A DNA stretch of 64,000 nucleotides, from contig OY755177.1 of assembly GCA_963576735.1 (NCBI GenBank), positions 6,882,001 to 6,946,000 on the forward strand, given 5' to 3'. Under the pieces are notes generated by a model. It made no database searches and was not told the origin of the DNA. It saw only the letters and a list, made by a program, of their open reading frames with translations. The DNA is from Bedellia somnulentella. Lineage: Eukaryota > Arthropoda > Insecta > Lepidoptera > Bedelliidae. Positions 1-9,459 of the stretch are shown one piece after another. Position numbers and translations under genes: made by a program. Numbering within the stretch: position 1 is the first letter of the stretch; each line of letters opens with the position of its first letter.

Positions 1-35
1 TGTTATATACGTAGGTCACCCTATAATTTTTATTT

Positions 36-165
36 AGTTGAGAACTAACTGACAATGACAGGCCGAAATTTCAAAATGGCGACAGTAGTACCATGGTCGC
101 CGCCGGCCAAGAAAAGATTGTGGATCTGTAAGCAATTTACTATATAGATCCACAAACTTTCATCA
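36..165 (+). repeat. Dispersed repeat, copy 1 (partner at 2955-3065)
   Basis: The stretch resembles 2955-3065: both have ctaactgacaatgaca, then a near-identical fragment around tttcaaaatggcga, then ggccaagaaaag and tgtggatctgta. The motif agatccacaaact at 146-158 and again near 2141 is the reverse complement of the shared tail, so the family may be a small element with inverted ends. No coding capacity is seen. The family name is unknown to me. Confidence 0.5.
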
Positions 166-196
166 TATTAGTATATATACGTCATATATATACGTC

Positions 197-255
197 ATCG
201 ATATTAGTATTGCCAGTAAATAAAAAAATACCATTATAAGGGGAGTAATTTTATA
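197..255 (+). repeat. Short direct repeat, copy 1 (partner at 2628-2685)
   Basis: gatattagtattgccagta and ccattataagggga recur in the same order at 2628-2685 with a few differences. Positions 256-720 contain only AT-rich sequence in which I see no gene or recognisable element. Confidence 0.5.
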
Positions 256-725
256 ATGTATAACGACAAATAACACCTCAGTCTTCCCGTGACCATGATA
301 ACTGAAAAGTTTTCGAAACGTCGGGCTTTTAAAAACCATGTAATAACACGCGATTAAAATATCCGAAAGTCTATATTTGTTTTAATTATAATTATATTTG
401 CTTATTTTTGTCCTTGTCTTTAATGCCTACCCGAATGAATGACTGTGTACCCTGAATTTACTGATCTTACCTTCCAAATGTTGTTTGAAAGAGATCGCTT
501 TTAGCGATAACACTGCCAATTGTACTTCTCTGTAAACTGTTTCATTATTTTACACTCAAGGATTTGTTATTTGAGACACTCAGAGTTAAAAATGTGGGCA
601 CCTATATAAAATATTTTTTTTAATCCTTAATTAATTCAGAGGCTTACTTTGTCGTATATTATCTTTTACATTTGATGTTTATACACAGATCTCCTAAAAA
701 AGCGGCACAGAAAAAATAATTCGGT

Positions 726-1116
726 ATGCAAAGTTTTACAAAAGTGATGCTATTAAATATACTGGCAGATGAGGTCGACATCCTAGTATGCAACATGAGC
801 GAGCTTGAAAAAGCAGTTACAAAATACATATGCTACGGTAATCCAGAGTAATATTTTCATTTTAAAAAGTTTGTTTTATGTAAAAATTTTTTTTATTAGT
901 TAGTATGAATATATAATTTATTAGATATTATTTAATAGTAAAATTGGTTATTTGTAGGTTATGTGATAGTAAATTTATCATTGTTTTTATTTTTAGATAT
1001 AATTCTTTGTATTGTAATTTGAAATGTATATTAATTAGCCATTTATGTGTACTTGGTATATTTAAAAAATGTCGCATTGGTGTTCACTGTAATGGCATTT
1101 TTTTTGTAAATGTGAA

Positions 1117-1147
<31 letters not shown>

Positions 1148-1149
1148 AT
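726..1149 (+). mobile_element. Probable 3' end of a decayed non-LTR retrotransposon
   Basis: A 41-codon reading frame (ATG 726, stop 849-851) is followed by about 270 bp of AT-rich sequence ending in an (AATA)n run at 1118-1149. A short C-terminal coding scrap, an AT-rich 3' UTR and a simple AAT-type tail is the usual look of a 5'-truncated LINE copy. The peptide itself is too short to assign to a clade. It could instead be chance coding next to a microsatellite. Confidence 0.35.
1118..1149 (+). repeat. (AATA)n microsatellite
   Basis: Eight uninterrupted units of a tetranucleotide of the form AAAT directly after gtgaat; probably the tail of the LINE scrap to the left. Confidence 0.85.
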
Positions 1150-1294
1150 GCTGATTACGAAACTATTTTGAGATATTATGCTTTTAAACAATATTTTCTT
1201 GAAATTTAATCAAATAAAGCTAAAATGACTGTTATTTTATCATTAAACTGAAACACAATTCGACCTTTAGTATTATTAGTTCGGTCGCATAGAA

Positions 1295-1500
1295 AATCCA
1301 TACTTCCATACTAATATTATTAATCGGAAAGTGAGTTTGTTTGTTTGTTTATTTGTTCCGCTTTCACGCCGTAACTACTAAACCGATTGCTTTGAAATTT
1401 TGCAGAAACTTTTTATCACTGAAAGAAATATATTCCTGAGGGAAAACCAAAACATTGTTGGCTTGCTGGATGAATGGGAGATGGCGCTGTGTGTTATTTA
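1295..1500 (+). mobile_element. Helitron-like lepidopteran repeat fragment
   Basis: The block holds catactaatattatt, a (GTTT)n run and then ccgctttcacgccg, taactactaaaccgatt and gaaattttgcag. This order is the familiar terminal region of abundant non-autonomous Helitrons in moths and butterflies. No Rep or helicase coding sequence is present here. The left edge is set at catactaatatt; the right edge is approximate. Confidence 0.5.
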
Positions 1501-1554
1501 AAACAAGGTAATATATTGCAAACGAATTTAAACATGTAAATTACAATACAATTT

Positions 1555-1735
1555 TGGAAAGTTGAGTGGGGAAAAGATGCTTCAACAAAGGTTGTTGGTG
1601 ATGGGTCTGCAACCGCATCGCCCAAAAATCCCTTAAAAGCCCCAATACCGATAGTCGCCTCTTACGTACACCCACCGGAAGAAACGGGGTAGTGCTATTC
1701 TAAGCCGACACTACACGGCATCAACATTACAATTA
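1555..1735 (-). mobile_element. Retroposon family X, truncated copy
   Basis: Reverse complement matches 27149-27400 and 36651-36918 along their first 180 bp: gccgtgtagtg, cggcttagaat, ggcgactat, gggcgatgcggttg, and ccatcaccaa motifs in the same order. It lacks the (TATG)n tail seen in the two full copies. Those full copies carry 13-bp target duplications, so the family moves by retroposition. Confidence 0.6.
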
Positions 1736-1994
1736 AAACAACTATTACAAAACTAAACCCATGTTATAACACGCGATTGAAGATCCGAAAATACATAGTT
1801 ACTATCCGTACTAGAACGAACATAATAACTCGAATATAGGAACTTAGAACTAAATGATTTGTTTCATGATTCTTATCATATATTTTATGGAACTAAGGGG
1901 TTTGAATAGCAAATGAAAGTTAGTATGGTAATTTTTGACATTTCTGTATTAAGAAACTTGAAACTTGATGTGATTGACTGTCATAACCACTACA

Positions 1995-2132
1995 GAAGAG
2001 CAAGCAAGAGCGCTATTTTATTGACACGATAACGGTTAGAATGAGATGGCAGTATACGATACGAAGTAAGTGCGTAAGAGATGGCTGCTTTATCCCACAC
2101 AATACCTAGCTTAAACACGGCTCGTACTAGCC
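1995..2132 (+). mobile_element. Diverged MITE, family shared with 44757-44886 and 47470-47600
   Basis: cacgataacggttagaatg, agatggcagtata and gatggctgctttatccca match the two later copies in order. The 14-bp terminal inverted repeats of those copies are decayed here (agcaagagc at the left, ggctcgtactagcc at the right). No coding sequence. Confidence 0.55.
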
Positions 2133-2214
2133 GGGCAGATCCACAAACTTTTTTTGGCCGGTTAGAGCGTCGCTGTCATTGATATTGATATTGATATTTA
2201 CTGCTTTTACACGT

Positions 2215-2640
2215 GCAGCCTGTGGGTCCGCTTACAGCGCTCTTCGCGTCCAATATAACAATGCATTCAGAGTGTTCTTGAAGCTCCCACGATTTTGTGG
2301 CGTATCAGCTATGTTCGCGTAGGCTAGGACTAGCGATTTTTACGCCATAATAAGAAACCGTACGGCCTCCATGCTTCAGCGCGTTCGTGCGAGCTCCAAC
2401 AGCATTCTGCGTGTGTTGAGTGACAGGTGGGTGGGACTCCCCACTGCTCCGGCACTGGGTGAGACTGCACACCGCCAGTTGTCGGTAGTATTATCCAAAG
2501 CAGTACAATTAATTATGTCTATGTATTTAATTTTAAATGTTATTTTTGTTACTAACATAGGTATTTAAGTTTTTGTGATTACTTACAACTATATGGATGA
2601 ATAATCCGAAATAAATGATTTTGATTTGATATTAGTATTG
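2215..2640 (+). pseudogene. 5'-truncated LINE remnant, C-terminal part of reverse transcriptase ORF
   Basis: The frame around 2250-2500 reads as the region downstream of the reverse transcriptase catalytic core in Jockey/R1-type LINEs, with RVQYNNAFRVFLKLPR and MLQRVRASSNSILRVL segments. An in-frame TAG interrupts it near 2322, before the open stretch that starts at 2371. It is followed by a short 3' UTR and an aaataaatgattttgattt tail at about 2611-2630. Only the terminal few hundred bases survive, as expected of a dead-on-arrival insertion. Assignment to a LINE is fairly sure, to a clade is not. Confidence 0.6.
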
Positions 2641-2744
2641 CCAGTAAATAAAACATAACCATTATAAGGGGAATCATTTTAAATTATATAGGCTAATATT
2701 AATTTAATTTATTATTTTAACGATATAAGACTCAAAGACTCAAA

Positions 2745-2838
2745 AGTTCATCACGTGACATTGGTACAACTTAGCCATGTGGGTTTCTTCACGATGTTTT
2801 CCTTCATCGTGAAGAATCATGATAAATTAATGAAATAA
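2745..2838 (-). mobile_element. SINE family S, fragment
   Basis: ggtacaacttagccatgtgg, ttcacgatgttttcc and catgataaattaa match the body of the fuller copies at 25022-25397, 42681-43031 and 53559-53905. The tRNA head and the tail are missing. Confidence 0.6.
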
Positions 2839-2954
2839 GTTCGTTCTTAATACGATAATTTTAGCAAAATAAATAATAATTTACATATTTTTTTATATTG
2901 AATACTTGAAAGAAAAGCGTTTATAAATAAGCAAAGAAACATTATATAATTAAT

Positions 2955-3065
2955 TGTGTTTTATTTAGTAGAGGGCTAACTGACAATGACAATATGAATT
3001 TCAAAATGGCGATAGTAGTCCCAATTCTGCCGTCGGCCAAGAAAAGTTTGTGGATCTGTACAAAA
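2955..3065 (+). repeat. Dispersed repeat, copy 2 (partner at 36-165)
   Basis: Same ordered motifs as at 36-165 with about 10-15 percent difference by eye. A 62-codon frame across it starting at 2994 is not shared with the first copy and is taken to be chance. Confidence 0.5.
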
Positions 3066-3174
3066 GGATTTTATGAAATACATCCATCAATCATTCGTGA
3101 GTATATACTAACAGCCATAAATCCCAAAAAAGGTAGCCATAGCTTCAGAGATAATAATTCTTCATCCACTTTTG

Positions 3175-3393
3175 GAAGTTGAATGGGGAACAGGTAGTCA
3201 AATAAAGGATTTTTGTGATGGGTCTCTAACTGCATAGCCAAACAATCACTAAAAAATTCTCAATGTCCTTTATATCCTTTACGTCACCCAAAAAACAAGT
3301 AGTTGAGATAGTGTTTTGGTATTTTGGATGTAAACTGGATGCAAAAAATGTAGTCCACGCGGACGTAGTCGCGGGCAAAAAGCTAGTCTTTTA
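3175..3393 (+). mobile_element. Helitron 3' terminus with a fragment of retroposon X
   Basis: Positions 3178-3260 resemble the family X motif tggaagttgaatggggaaca and gatgggtct. Positions 3357-3391 read cacgcggacgtagtcgcggg then caaaaagctagt. A GC-rich hairpin a few bases before CTAG is the canonical end of lepidopteran Helitrons (CTRR terminus, no target duplication, insertion before T). The 5' end is not located. Positions 3394-3670 hold no recognised feature. Confidence 0.6.
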
Positions 3394-3670
3394 TAAAGTA
3401 AAAATATGTTTTTGTTTAAGCCATAATTGTACAAAGTATATTTTGAAAAATGTGAATGTAAAGAGTTTCTTTGTTGTTCTTCTCTTTACGAATACCTTCT
3501 GAAACAACGGGAAAAAGATAAATTTAAGACGTTCAAAAATTTTTAGTAGGTATATAACTTAACTTTAAAAAAAAACTTTTTGACTTTTTTTGACCTCTTC
3601 ACTTCAATCACATCCATTGCAGATGTCTATTAGTGCAGCTTTGAATTGTTACCTCTTCCCCCATAGTCCA

Positions 3671-4093
3671 AGATCCCGGTGCCCCCAGACGTTACTTATT
3701 TTCTCATAAGAAATATAAATGGGATAAAGTAGTGTTAGTACGTACTTTGATTGTGTGCATACCTGCTACCTTGGGTCGACGGCCAATTCATAGGTACCAG
3801 GTGCTAAAGGTAGATAAATACAGTACTGATTTTTCTTAAATTCTCAGTGCTGATTTTTACATATGTTTTAGATATTGTTGTTAAAAATTAATAATCATTA
3901 TTGCCAGACACTTTCCATCGGCGCTTACCCTTACCAGACGCTTTAAAGCTTCAAAAAAAATAACATATTCTTACTTACAATCTCACTCCTGATTTTTATG
4001 TATGATACTTGGGGAACTATTTGAACACCCCTGTTCAGCAGCCAGACCAATTGGAGGGGTCAAACATCCCCCCAGACACACATAAAGTGTCGC
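3671..4093 (+). mobile_element. Non-autonomous repeat family Z, copy 1
   Basis: This 423-bp unit begins agatcccggtgcccccagac and ends agtgtcgct. A reverse-oriented copy occupies 25643-26018 plus 26308-26355, split there by a hairpin SINE. The two copies agree over nearly the whole length with scattered substitutions. No open frame, no clear terminal inverted repeats, so the transposition class is unknown. Confidence 0.75.
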
Positions 4094-4182
4094 TATGTGT
4101 ATAAGCGCGAGGTCATTATTTGTACGCTTGAGTGTGAGAGAGATATCTATTAATGGATATCTTTCTTATACTTATTGACGTT

Positions 4183-4366
4183 TGGAGAATGTGTACTTTA
4201 TTATTATTATTTATTGAGTATCGTTGAGAGTCTTTAATGAAAACACTATTAAACTCGTGATGTTATTTATTAGGTCTTTACATGAGTGCAACTTAAGCGA
4301 TACTAACTATTAAAAATGCTTACAATAAAATATATAACAATTATAACAACTAAATGTGCTGCCACA
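4183..4366 (-). repeat. Gypsy 3' LTR (184 bp)
   Basis: Identical by eye to 23222-23405. In element sense it runs from TGTGGCAGC to TTCTCCA, i.e. TG...CA ends. A TATATTTTATTG stretch lies about 40-50 bp into the LTR. It is preceded in element sense by the polypurine tract AGAAGGGGGTGAC. Confidence 0.93.
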
Positions 4367-4380
4367 GTCACCCCCTTCTA
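4367..4380 (-). promoter_or_regulatory. Gypsy polypurine tract
   Basis: In element sense AGAAGGGGGTGAC lies directly upstream of the 3' LTR. It is the RNase H-resistant primer for plus-strand DNA synthesis in LTR retrotransposons. Confidence 0.8.
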
Positions 4381-4530
4381 CAAAAAACAAAATAAGACAT
4401 AAATTCGAATACATAAACATGGATGGGTGAGCTAGCACTATTTAAAACTAAAATTTATTATATATCTACTTAACTTAGCGCACGACTCATTATTACACTC
4501 TGTCTAATATCACTAGCACTACACACTCCA

Positions 4531-4857
4531 CTAAACGTTAGCGAAACCTGGGTGTGCTGCCGCCGTTGGGTGTCCGTGTCCGTTCCTTGCTGATGGCAGC
4601 GGGTTGACTCCCATTCCGGCCAGGTTCATTGCACTCTGCCAAGTGTTTAGCTCGCTTCTAAACCATTTCTTGGACTGCACACAACACGCTTTGTACACCA
4701 CGAAAAATATGAGTACTATGAGTATTACTGCCATGGCTGTCAACATGATGCCGTAAATCTCAATCTTCTGCTCTAGATGTGAGTTTGAGGCGTTATTTGC
4801 CCCGTTCTGGGCAATGATAACCTCCTCTTCCTTCTGCACGGATTTGGTGTTGCCCAT
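4531..4857 (-). CDS. Gypsy third ORF: small single-pass membrane protein with N-myristoylation-like start
   Basis: A 108-residue protein in the position where Gypsy elements may carry env, between integrase and the 3' LTR. It starts MGNTKS, which fits an N-myristoylation signal (Gly2, Ser6). Residues about 36-55 form one strongly hydrophobic helix, followed by a Cys pair (58-59) and a basic patch (KKWFR, 63-67); the tail is rich in Ala, Pro, Gly and His. There is no signal peptide, no furin site and no room for a class I fusion protein, so it is not a normal Env. The BEL/Pao element begins at 4859, one base outside the start codon, so this copy has lost its native leader. Function is unknown. 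A membrane anchor or viroporin-like role is inference from layout only. Upstream splicing signals cannot be judged because of the insertion. Confidence 0.75.
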   Translation of the reverse strand: MGNTKSVQKEEEVIIAQNGANNASNSHLEQKIEIYGIMLTAMAVILIVLIFFVVYKACCVQSKKWFRSELNTWQSAMNLAGMGVNPLPSARNGHGHPTAAAHPGFANV

Positions 4858-4858
4858 G

Positions 4859-5077
4859 TGTACGAGTTAGGTCGTACAGAAGCGTGCGTCAGCATTTTAC
4901 TTCATCTATTAGTTTTATTTAATTATTTATTCAGTTCGTTTATAGCTATCAAGACAGCTACGCGTGCTCATCAGTTATCAGTTACATTTAAGTTATTCTT
5001 CATTAATATAGATTTCATTTACTATCAGTTTATCATTTTATTATATTATCAGTCACATAATCGGGAGCAGCCCGAAC
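4859..5077 (+). repeat. BEL/Pao 5' LTR (219 bp)
   Basis: Starts TGTACGAGTTAGG and ends CAGCCCGAAC, identical by eye to 18425-18643. The frame MYELGRTE... that runs through both LTRs is an accident of the repeat and is not annotated as a gene. The exact right edge is uncertain by one base because the next base is A here and T after the 3' LTR. Confidence 0.93.
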
Positions 5078-5079
5078 AT

Positions 5080-5097
5080 TGGTCCTTCGAGCCTTCT
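5080..5097 (+). promoter_or_regulatory. BEL/Pao primer binding site
   Basis: TGGTCCTTCGAGCC lies 2 bp after the 5' LTR. TGG complements the CCA end of a tRNA and the tract that follows (TCGAGCC) fits the acceptor and T arm. The tRNA species is not identified here. Confidence 0.75.
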
Positions 5098-5354
5098 GGA
5101 AAGCAGGACTCTAACACGTTTACATACACGCGCCGCGCGTGCCGAATTGTGTCAGTAGTTTCGCTTACCGGACAGAATCAGTGAAGAGTGTACAGTAAAC
5201 CACGTAAAGGATTATCTTTGTGTCTTACAAACACAAACCAAATCCTATCGAAAACTCATCGTATGATCAAGGTATACTGTGAGTAGCAGTCGCAGACCAG
5301 CATCAGCAGCAGATATCAAGTAAGATCTGTCCATTTTATTATTATCCATAAAAA

Positions 5355-6302
5355 ATGTCGTCTATCAAGGATTTCATTGATAATCAAAAAGATCTCTTTA
5401 AATCAATTGAGAGCATCTTTACCAATTTTAAGAAAGATAGCCCAAGTAGGAAGACACCCGAGTATATCCAGCGAAGAATAAAAACCCTCGACAGTTATTG
5501 GGAAGAGTATGAGAGTAAGGTAGATGAGATATTGACGTCGGATTTACAGTTGGATGCAGAACTAAATGCTTTTATCAAGAAAGAGTTAGAAACAGTAAGA
5601 GTAAGATATACGACCATCAGGTCGGCGATCAGTAATTACGATTCACCCCCATTTGCTGAGTTAAAGCTTCCTGAATTTATTCACGACTCTACGAATGAGG
5701 GTGTTCAGTCCCAACCCTTGGAGCCTCGCTCGAGTAAATCGACAATTACTGCGAGTAAGACAGAGGAGCAGCTTCGAAAACAGCAGAGCAACTTTAAAGC
5801 TTTCCATCGCACATTGAAGAATATAGATATCGACTCGGTATCAGAGAAATGGGAACTCGAAGATCTACTACGTTGCATTCAGTCCCGCTGGAACGCTATC
5901 GACAATCTTCATTGGGAACTTGACAGTGATTTGAACGGCTCCAATCAAGAATACGAGGCTATGTTCAGTGAGTACGAAAGAAATTACGAGTACATCAAGA
6001 AACTCATTAGCAAGAAAATATGGTCAGTCGCTCATATCAGCCAAACTACCCCTAAAATAGAAATTCCGGTGTTTAATGGGTCGTATAATAATTGGGTTTC
6101 CTTTAAAGAGTTGTTTCAAGAGGCTATCCACAACAACCCATCTATACCGAAAGCCACAAAAATGCAGTTCTTAAAATCTAAAGTTAAAGGGGAAGCAGAG
6201 AAGCTAATTCAACATTTATCTATCAGTGCTGATAATTACGAAACATGCTGGGAATTATTAAACCATAGGTACAATAACAAGAAACTAGTTTTTACATCTT
6301 AA
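5355..6302 (+). CDS. gag: BEL/Pao gag, N-terminal two thirds, cut by a LINE insertion
   Basis: A 315-residue frame starting ATG after a roughly 260-base leader. Residues 1-110 and 115-230 are charged and helical, probably coiled coil. From about 232 (KIEIPVFNGSYNNW) the sequence is the DUF1759-type capsid region of BEL/Pao Gag, with the conserved W...F..LF and the AKL/QHL-type helix near the end. The frame runs into the LINE at 6301, where a TAA formed by the junction ends it. The same frame resumes in register at 11606, so this is a split gene and not a natural terminus. Structural protein of the virus-like particle. Confidence 0.88.
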   Translation: MSSIKDFIDNQKDLFKSIESIFTNFKKDSPSRKTPEYIQRRIKTLDSYWEEYESKVDEILTSDLQLDAELNAFIKKELETVRVRYTTIRSAISNYDSPPFAELKLPEFIHDSTNEGVQSQPLEPRSSKSTITASKTEEQLRKQQSNFKAFHRTLKNIDIDSVSEKWELEDLLRCIQSRWNAIDNLHWELDSDLNGSNQEYEAMFSEYERNYEYIKKLISKKIWSVAHISQTTPKIEIPVFNGSYNNWVSFKELFQEAIHNNPSIPKATKMQFLKSKVKGEAEKLIQHLSISADNYETCWELLNHRYNNKKLVFTS

Positions 6303-6475
6303 AATAAATAAAAAATAAAATAAAATAATCATTTATTTCAAAGTAAAAAGATAAATCTTTGTTTTTTGAACGTCAAAAGTCAACTTAATACTAAGTTTAC
6401 TTCGGATTCGGAAGGTGTTTTGTTGAGAGAAGAACCCGTAAGAAACTCGTCAACACACATCTTTTTTTACGTCCA
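6303..6475 (-). other. LINE copy 1, 3' UTR
   Basis: In element sense it contains GATGTGTGTTGACGAG, TTTCTTACGGGTTCTTCTC and CACCTTCCGAATCCGAAGTA, all conserved in the second copy (61035-61105), then an AT-rich tail. Conservation of this block between two copies with diverged coding sequence suggests a template-recognition element for the reverse transcriptase. Confidence 0.7.
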
Positions 6476-9451
6476 TTACAATTTTGGTGTTAGCCCGGAA
6501 ACATCCTGCACAGAGCCCTGATGACACCAAGCCACTTCATCATTAATGTAATCATTAACATTGTAATAGGCTTTTGAACTAAGATTTCTTTTAACTACTG
6601 CTTTGAATTTTGTTTCTGATAAATTTAAAATGTCCTCAGGTATTTTATTATACATTTTTACGCATAACCCCATGAAAGATGTATTTACTTTTGACAATCT
6701 GTATTTTGGTACTGAAATTTTATTGTTGTCTCTCAGGTTTCGAATATGTCTGTCACAATTTTTCACAAAAGAGGCCTGATTCTTTCTTACATACATAATA
6801 TTTTCATAAATATATTGACATGGCAGCGTCATTATATTTATTGTTTTAAACAATTCCCTCAGGGAATCTCGGGATCTCAAATTGTATATAGCTCTTATTG
6901 CTCTCTTTTGGAAAATAAATATGGAACCAACATCAGCCGCTCTGCCCCAGAGTAAAATACCGTAAGACATTACACTATGAAAATAGCTGTAATAAACTAA
7001 TCGAGCTGTCTGTACATCTGTCAAATGTCTTATTTTCCTAACGGCATATGCAGCACTACTTAGCCTGCCAGCTAGTGAGCTAATGTGGGGTCCCCATTGG
7101 AGCTTGGAGTCTAGAGTTATCCCTAAGAAAACTGTGTCATCCGAATAAACTATATTTTCATTATTTAAAATTATTTCTTTATCAACGCTCTTAACATTGG
7201 GTAATACAAATTTGATGCATTTAGTTTTTTTGCCATTCAGTACAAGATTATTGGAAGCAAACCATGTTTGAATCTGTGAAACCGTGTTATTCACCTCGTC
7301 AATATTCTCATTATTTCTTTTAACGTCAAATACTAAGGAAGTATCATCAGCAAATAACACTATCTCGGACATTTTCTCGACCATGAACGGCAAATCATTA
7401 ATATAAACCAAGAATAAAAATGGGCCCAAAATAGAACCCTGCGGAACACCCATTTTTACATGAGTTCCAGGTGATATTGTATTATTGATTTGCACTTTCT
7501 GTATCCGATCCGAAAAGTAAGACTTTATTAATTTAAGTGCGTCACCTTGTATGCCATAATGTTCTAATTTAATAAAAAGGATTTCATGATCTGCACAATC
7601 AAATGCCTTCGTAAGATCGCAAAACAAACCAATAGCGTCATTTTTACGTTCCCACGAATCAAAAATATGTTTCATTAAGGCAACGCCTGCATCGGTGGTA
7701 GAGCGGCCCTTTGTAAAGCCAAATTGTTTTGGATGAAACAATTTGTTAGAAGCGAAATGCAAAAGCATTTGATTGAACATTAGTTTTTCAAATATTTTAC
7801 TTAAAACTGGCAGAATAGATATGGGTCTATAACCATCAGGACTAATTTTATCTCCTCCGGATTTAAGAAGAGGTACAATTTTACTATGTTTCATGAGATT
7901 TGGAAATATTTTATTTCTTATACATTCATTAAATATGTCTGCTAAATATGGAGACAAAGTTACAATAAAATTATGGCAAACTTTCACCGACATACCCCAA
8001 ATGTCCTCAGAACTTTTTAATTTAAATGATTTAAAACATTTTTCGATATCTTTAGGGCTGACATCTTTAAAACAAAACAAAGTTTCGCAACTATCAACAT
8101 TTTGTTGTAACAAGTGTTGAGCTTTTACAACCGATGTGTTTAAATTTTCAGTTGTTTTTGATGGTATGTCAGTAAAATATTTTTCAAAAATACAAGCGAT
8201 TTTCTCATTAGAGGTAGTCACACCTTGATCAGATCGAACACAGAACTCCTGATCACATGGTTTACCTCGGCCTGTTTGGGTGTTGATAATATTCCACACT
8301 GTTTTAACTTTGTTATCGGATGTTCGGATACGTCGGCTTAGGTATCTGGCTTTAGCCTCTTTACATACTTTATTAAATATATTTGAGTATTTTTTTACAT
8401 ATTCCCTCAATTCATTATTATTACTATAAGCTTTCTGATCATATAAATCGAAGAGTTTTTCTCTCGATCTATAAATACTTGGAGTTGCCCACTCACAAAA
8501 CTTAAATTTACTGGTAATAGTTACATTTTTTACATTAAAAACTTTATTAAACTCATTTATCAGAATTTTATAAAAAATATCATAGCTAGTATTTGGGTTT
8601 TTATTAATTGTACATGTAGGCAACTTAGAGCTTATTATATTTATATATTTTTCTACTTTACTAGCAGTAATATGCCTTTTTTTAATAACAATTTTTGGTT
8701 CTGGTATCTCTAGAGGAAAGCTAACAAAAAGGCCGCTGTGATCAGACTTTAGTTTATTTATAACACTTTTACTTGAAAAATCTGCATTAGTAAATACATT
8801 ATCTAAACATGTTTTGATTCTAGTCGGTTCCAAGAATAAATTTTCTAAATTGAACGATTGGAATAAACTCATCAATCGTGTTTTAAGATAACTGTCTTGT
8901 AGGAGATCCACATTGAAGTCTCCACATATTATTATACGTTTTTTATTCCTGAAAACTTTGCTTAATACATCTTCCATTACATTTTCGAATTTATCATAAT
9001 TTTGGTTATAAGGGGGTCGATACACACATACTAAGAAATAGTTTTTTAACTCTATGCAGGATAATTCCACGACTTGCTCAACGCTTAACTTTACAATATC
9101 GTGACGAATTTTTGATTTAATATTATTTTTTAAAAATATAGCGGAGCCACCACAGGCTTTAGAATTGCGGCAGTAGTTGCTAGCTAAATAATAGTTTTCA
9201 AAACCAAATATGAGTTCGCAATTCTTAAGCCAGTGTTCAGTAACACATAAACAATCTATTTCATATTTTTCCAAAAATAATTCTATTTCTAATTCTTTAC
9301 AAGAAAACCCCTGAGTATTTTGACATACAAGTTTAAACTGGGAGACTCCTTGTAAAGTATTCTTTTTAGTTATATTGCCAGAAGAACCTCCTTCCTTGTT
9401 TACAATATTGATATTAGGTGACGACTTAAGGACGACAGGAGGCTCTTCCAT
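6476..9451 (-). CDS. LINE ORF2: apurinic-type endonuclease and reverse transcriptase, copy 1
   Basis: About 991 residues from ATG 9451, intact. The endonuclease (about 45-250) shows the Asn of CQNTQG, the catalytic Glu of TEHW (74), GDFN (179-182) and SDH (238-240); numbering counts from the in-frame GTG at 9457. The reverse transcriptase (about 520-760) has GYRPIS, the AFD motif of LTKAFD, GVPQGSILGPFLF and the catalytic FADD (702-705). A C-terminal region with a CHQG motif follows, without an RNase H domain. It nicks target DNA and primes reverse transcription from the nick. Start lies 8 bases after the ORF1 stop in another frame, so a stop-restart mechanism is likely. Clade CR1/Jockey (perhaps Daphne-like) is by motif feel only. 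Confidence 0.92.
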   Translation of the reverse strand: MEEPPVVLKSSPNINIVNKEGGSSGNITKKNTLQGVSQFKLVCQNTQGFSCKELEIELFLEKYEIDCLCVTEHWLKNCELIFGFENYYLASNYCRNSKACGGSAIFLKNNIKSKIRHDIVKLSVEQVVELSCIELKNYFLVCVYRPPYNQNYDKFENVMEDVLSKVFRNKKRIIICGDFNVDLLQDSYLKTRLMSLFQSFNLENLFLEPTRIKTCLDNVFTNADFSSKSVINKLKSDHSGLFVSFPLEIPEPKIVIKKRHITASKVEKYINIISSKLPTCTINKNPNTSYDIFYKILINEFNKVFNVKNVTITSKFKFCEWATPSIYRSREKLFDLYDQKAYSNNNELREYVKKYSNIFNKVCKEAKARYLSRRIRTSDNKVKTVWNIINTQTGRGKPCDQEFCVRSDQGVTTSNEKIACIFEKYFTDIPSKTTENLNTSVVKAQHLLQQNVDSCETLFCFKDVSPKDIEKCFKSFKLKSSEDIWGMSVKVCHNFIVTLSPYLADIFNECIRNKIFPNLMKHSKIVPLLKSGGDKISPDGYRPISILPVLSKIFEKLMFNQMLLHFASNKLFHPKQFGFTKGRSTTDAGVALMKHIFDSWERKNDAIGLFCDLTKAFDCADHEILFIKLEHYGIQGDALKLIKSYFSDRIQKVQINNTISPGTHVKMGVPQGSILGPFLFLVYINDLPFMVEKMSEIVLFADDTSLVFDVKRNNENIDEVNNTVSQIQTWFASNNLVLNGKKTKCIKFVLPNVKSVDKEIILNNENIVYSDDTVFLGITLDSKLQWGPHISSLAGRLSSAAYAVRKIRHLTDVQTARLVYYSYFHSVMSYGILLWGRAADVGSIFIFQKRAIRAIYNLRSRDSLRELFKTINIMTLPCQYIYENIMYVRKNQASFVKNCDRHIRNLRDNNKISVPKYRLSKVNTSFMGLCVKMYNKIPEDILNLSETKFKAVVKRNLSSKAYYNVNDYINDEVAWCHQGSVQDVSGLTPKL

Positions 9452-9459
9452 TGTCACTC

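Noticed and set aside
4858..5184. 108-codon frame in the left BEL LTR (and a 77-codon twin at 18424)
   Set aside because: It lies within the LTR and leader, runs through the primer site, and has no family features; the same frame recurs only because the LTR is repeated.
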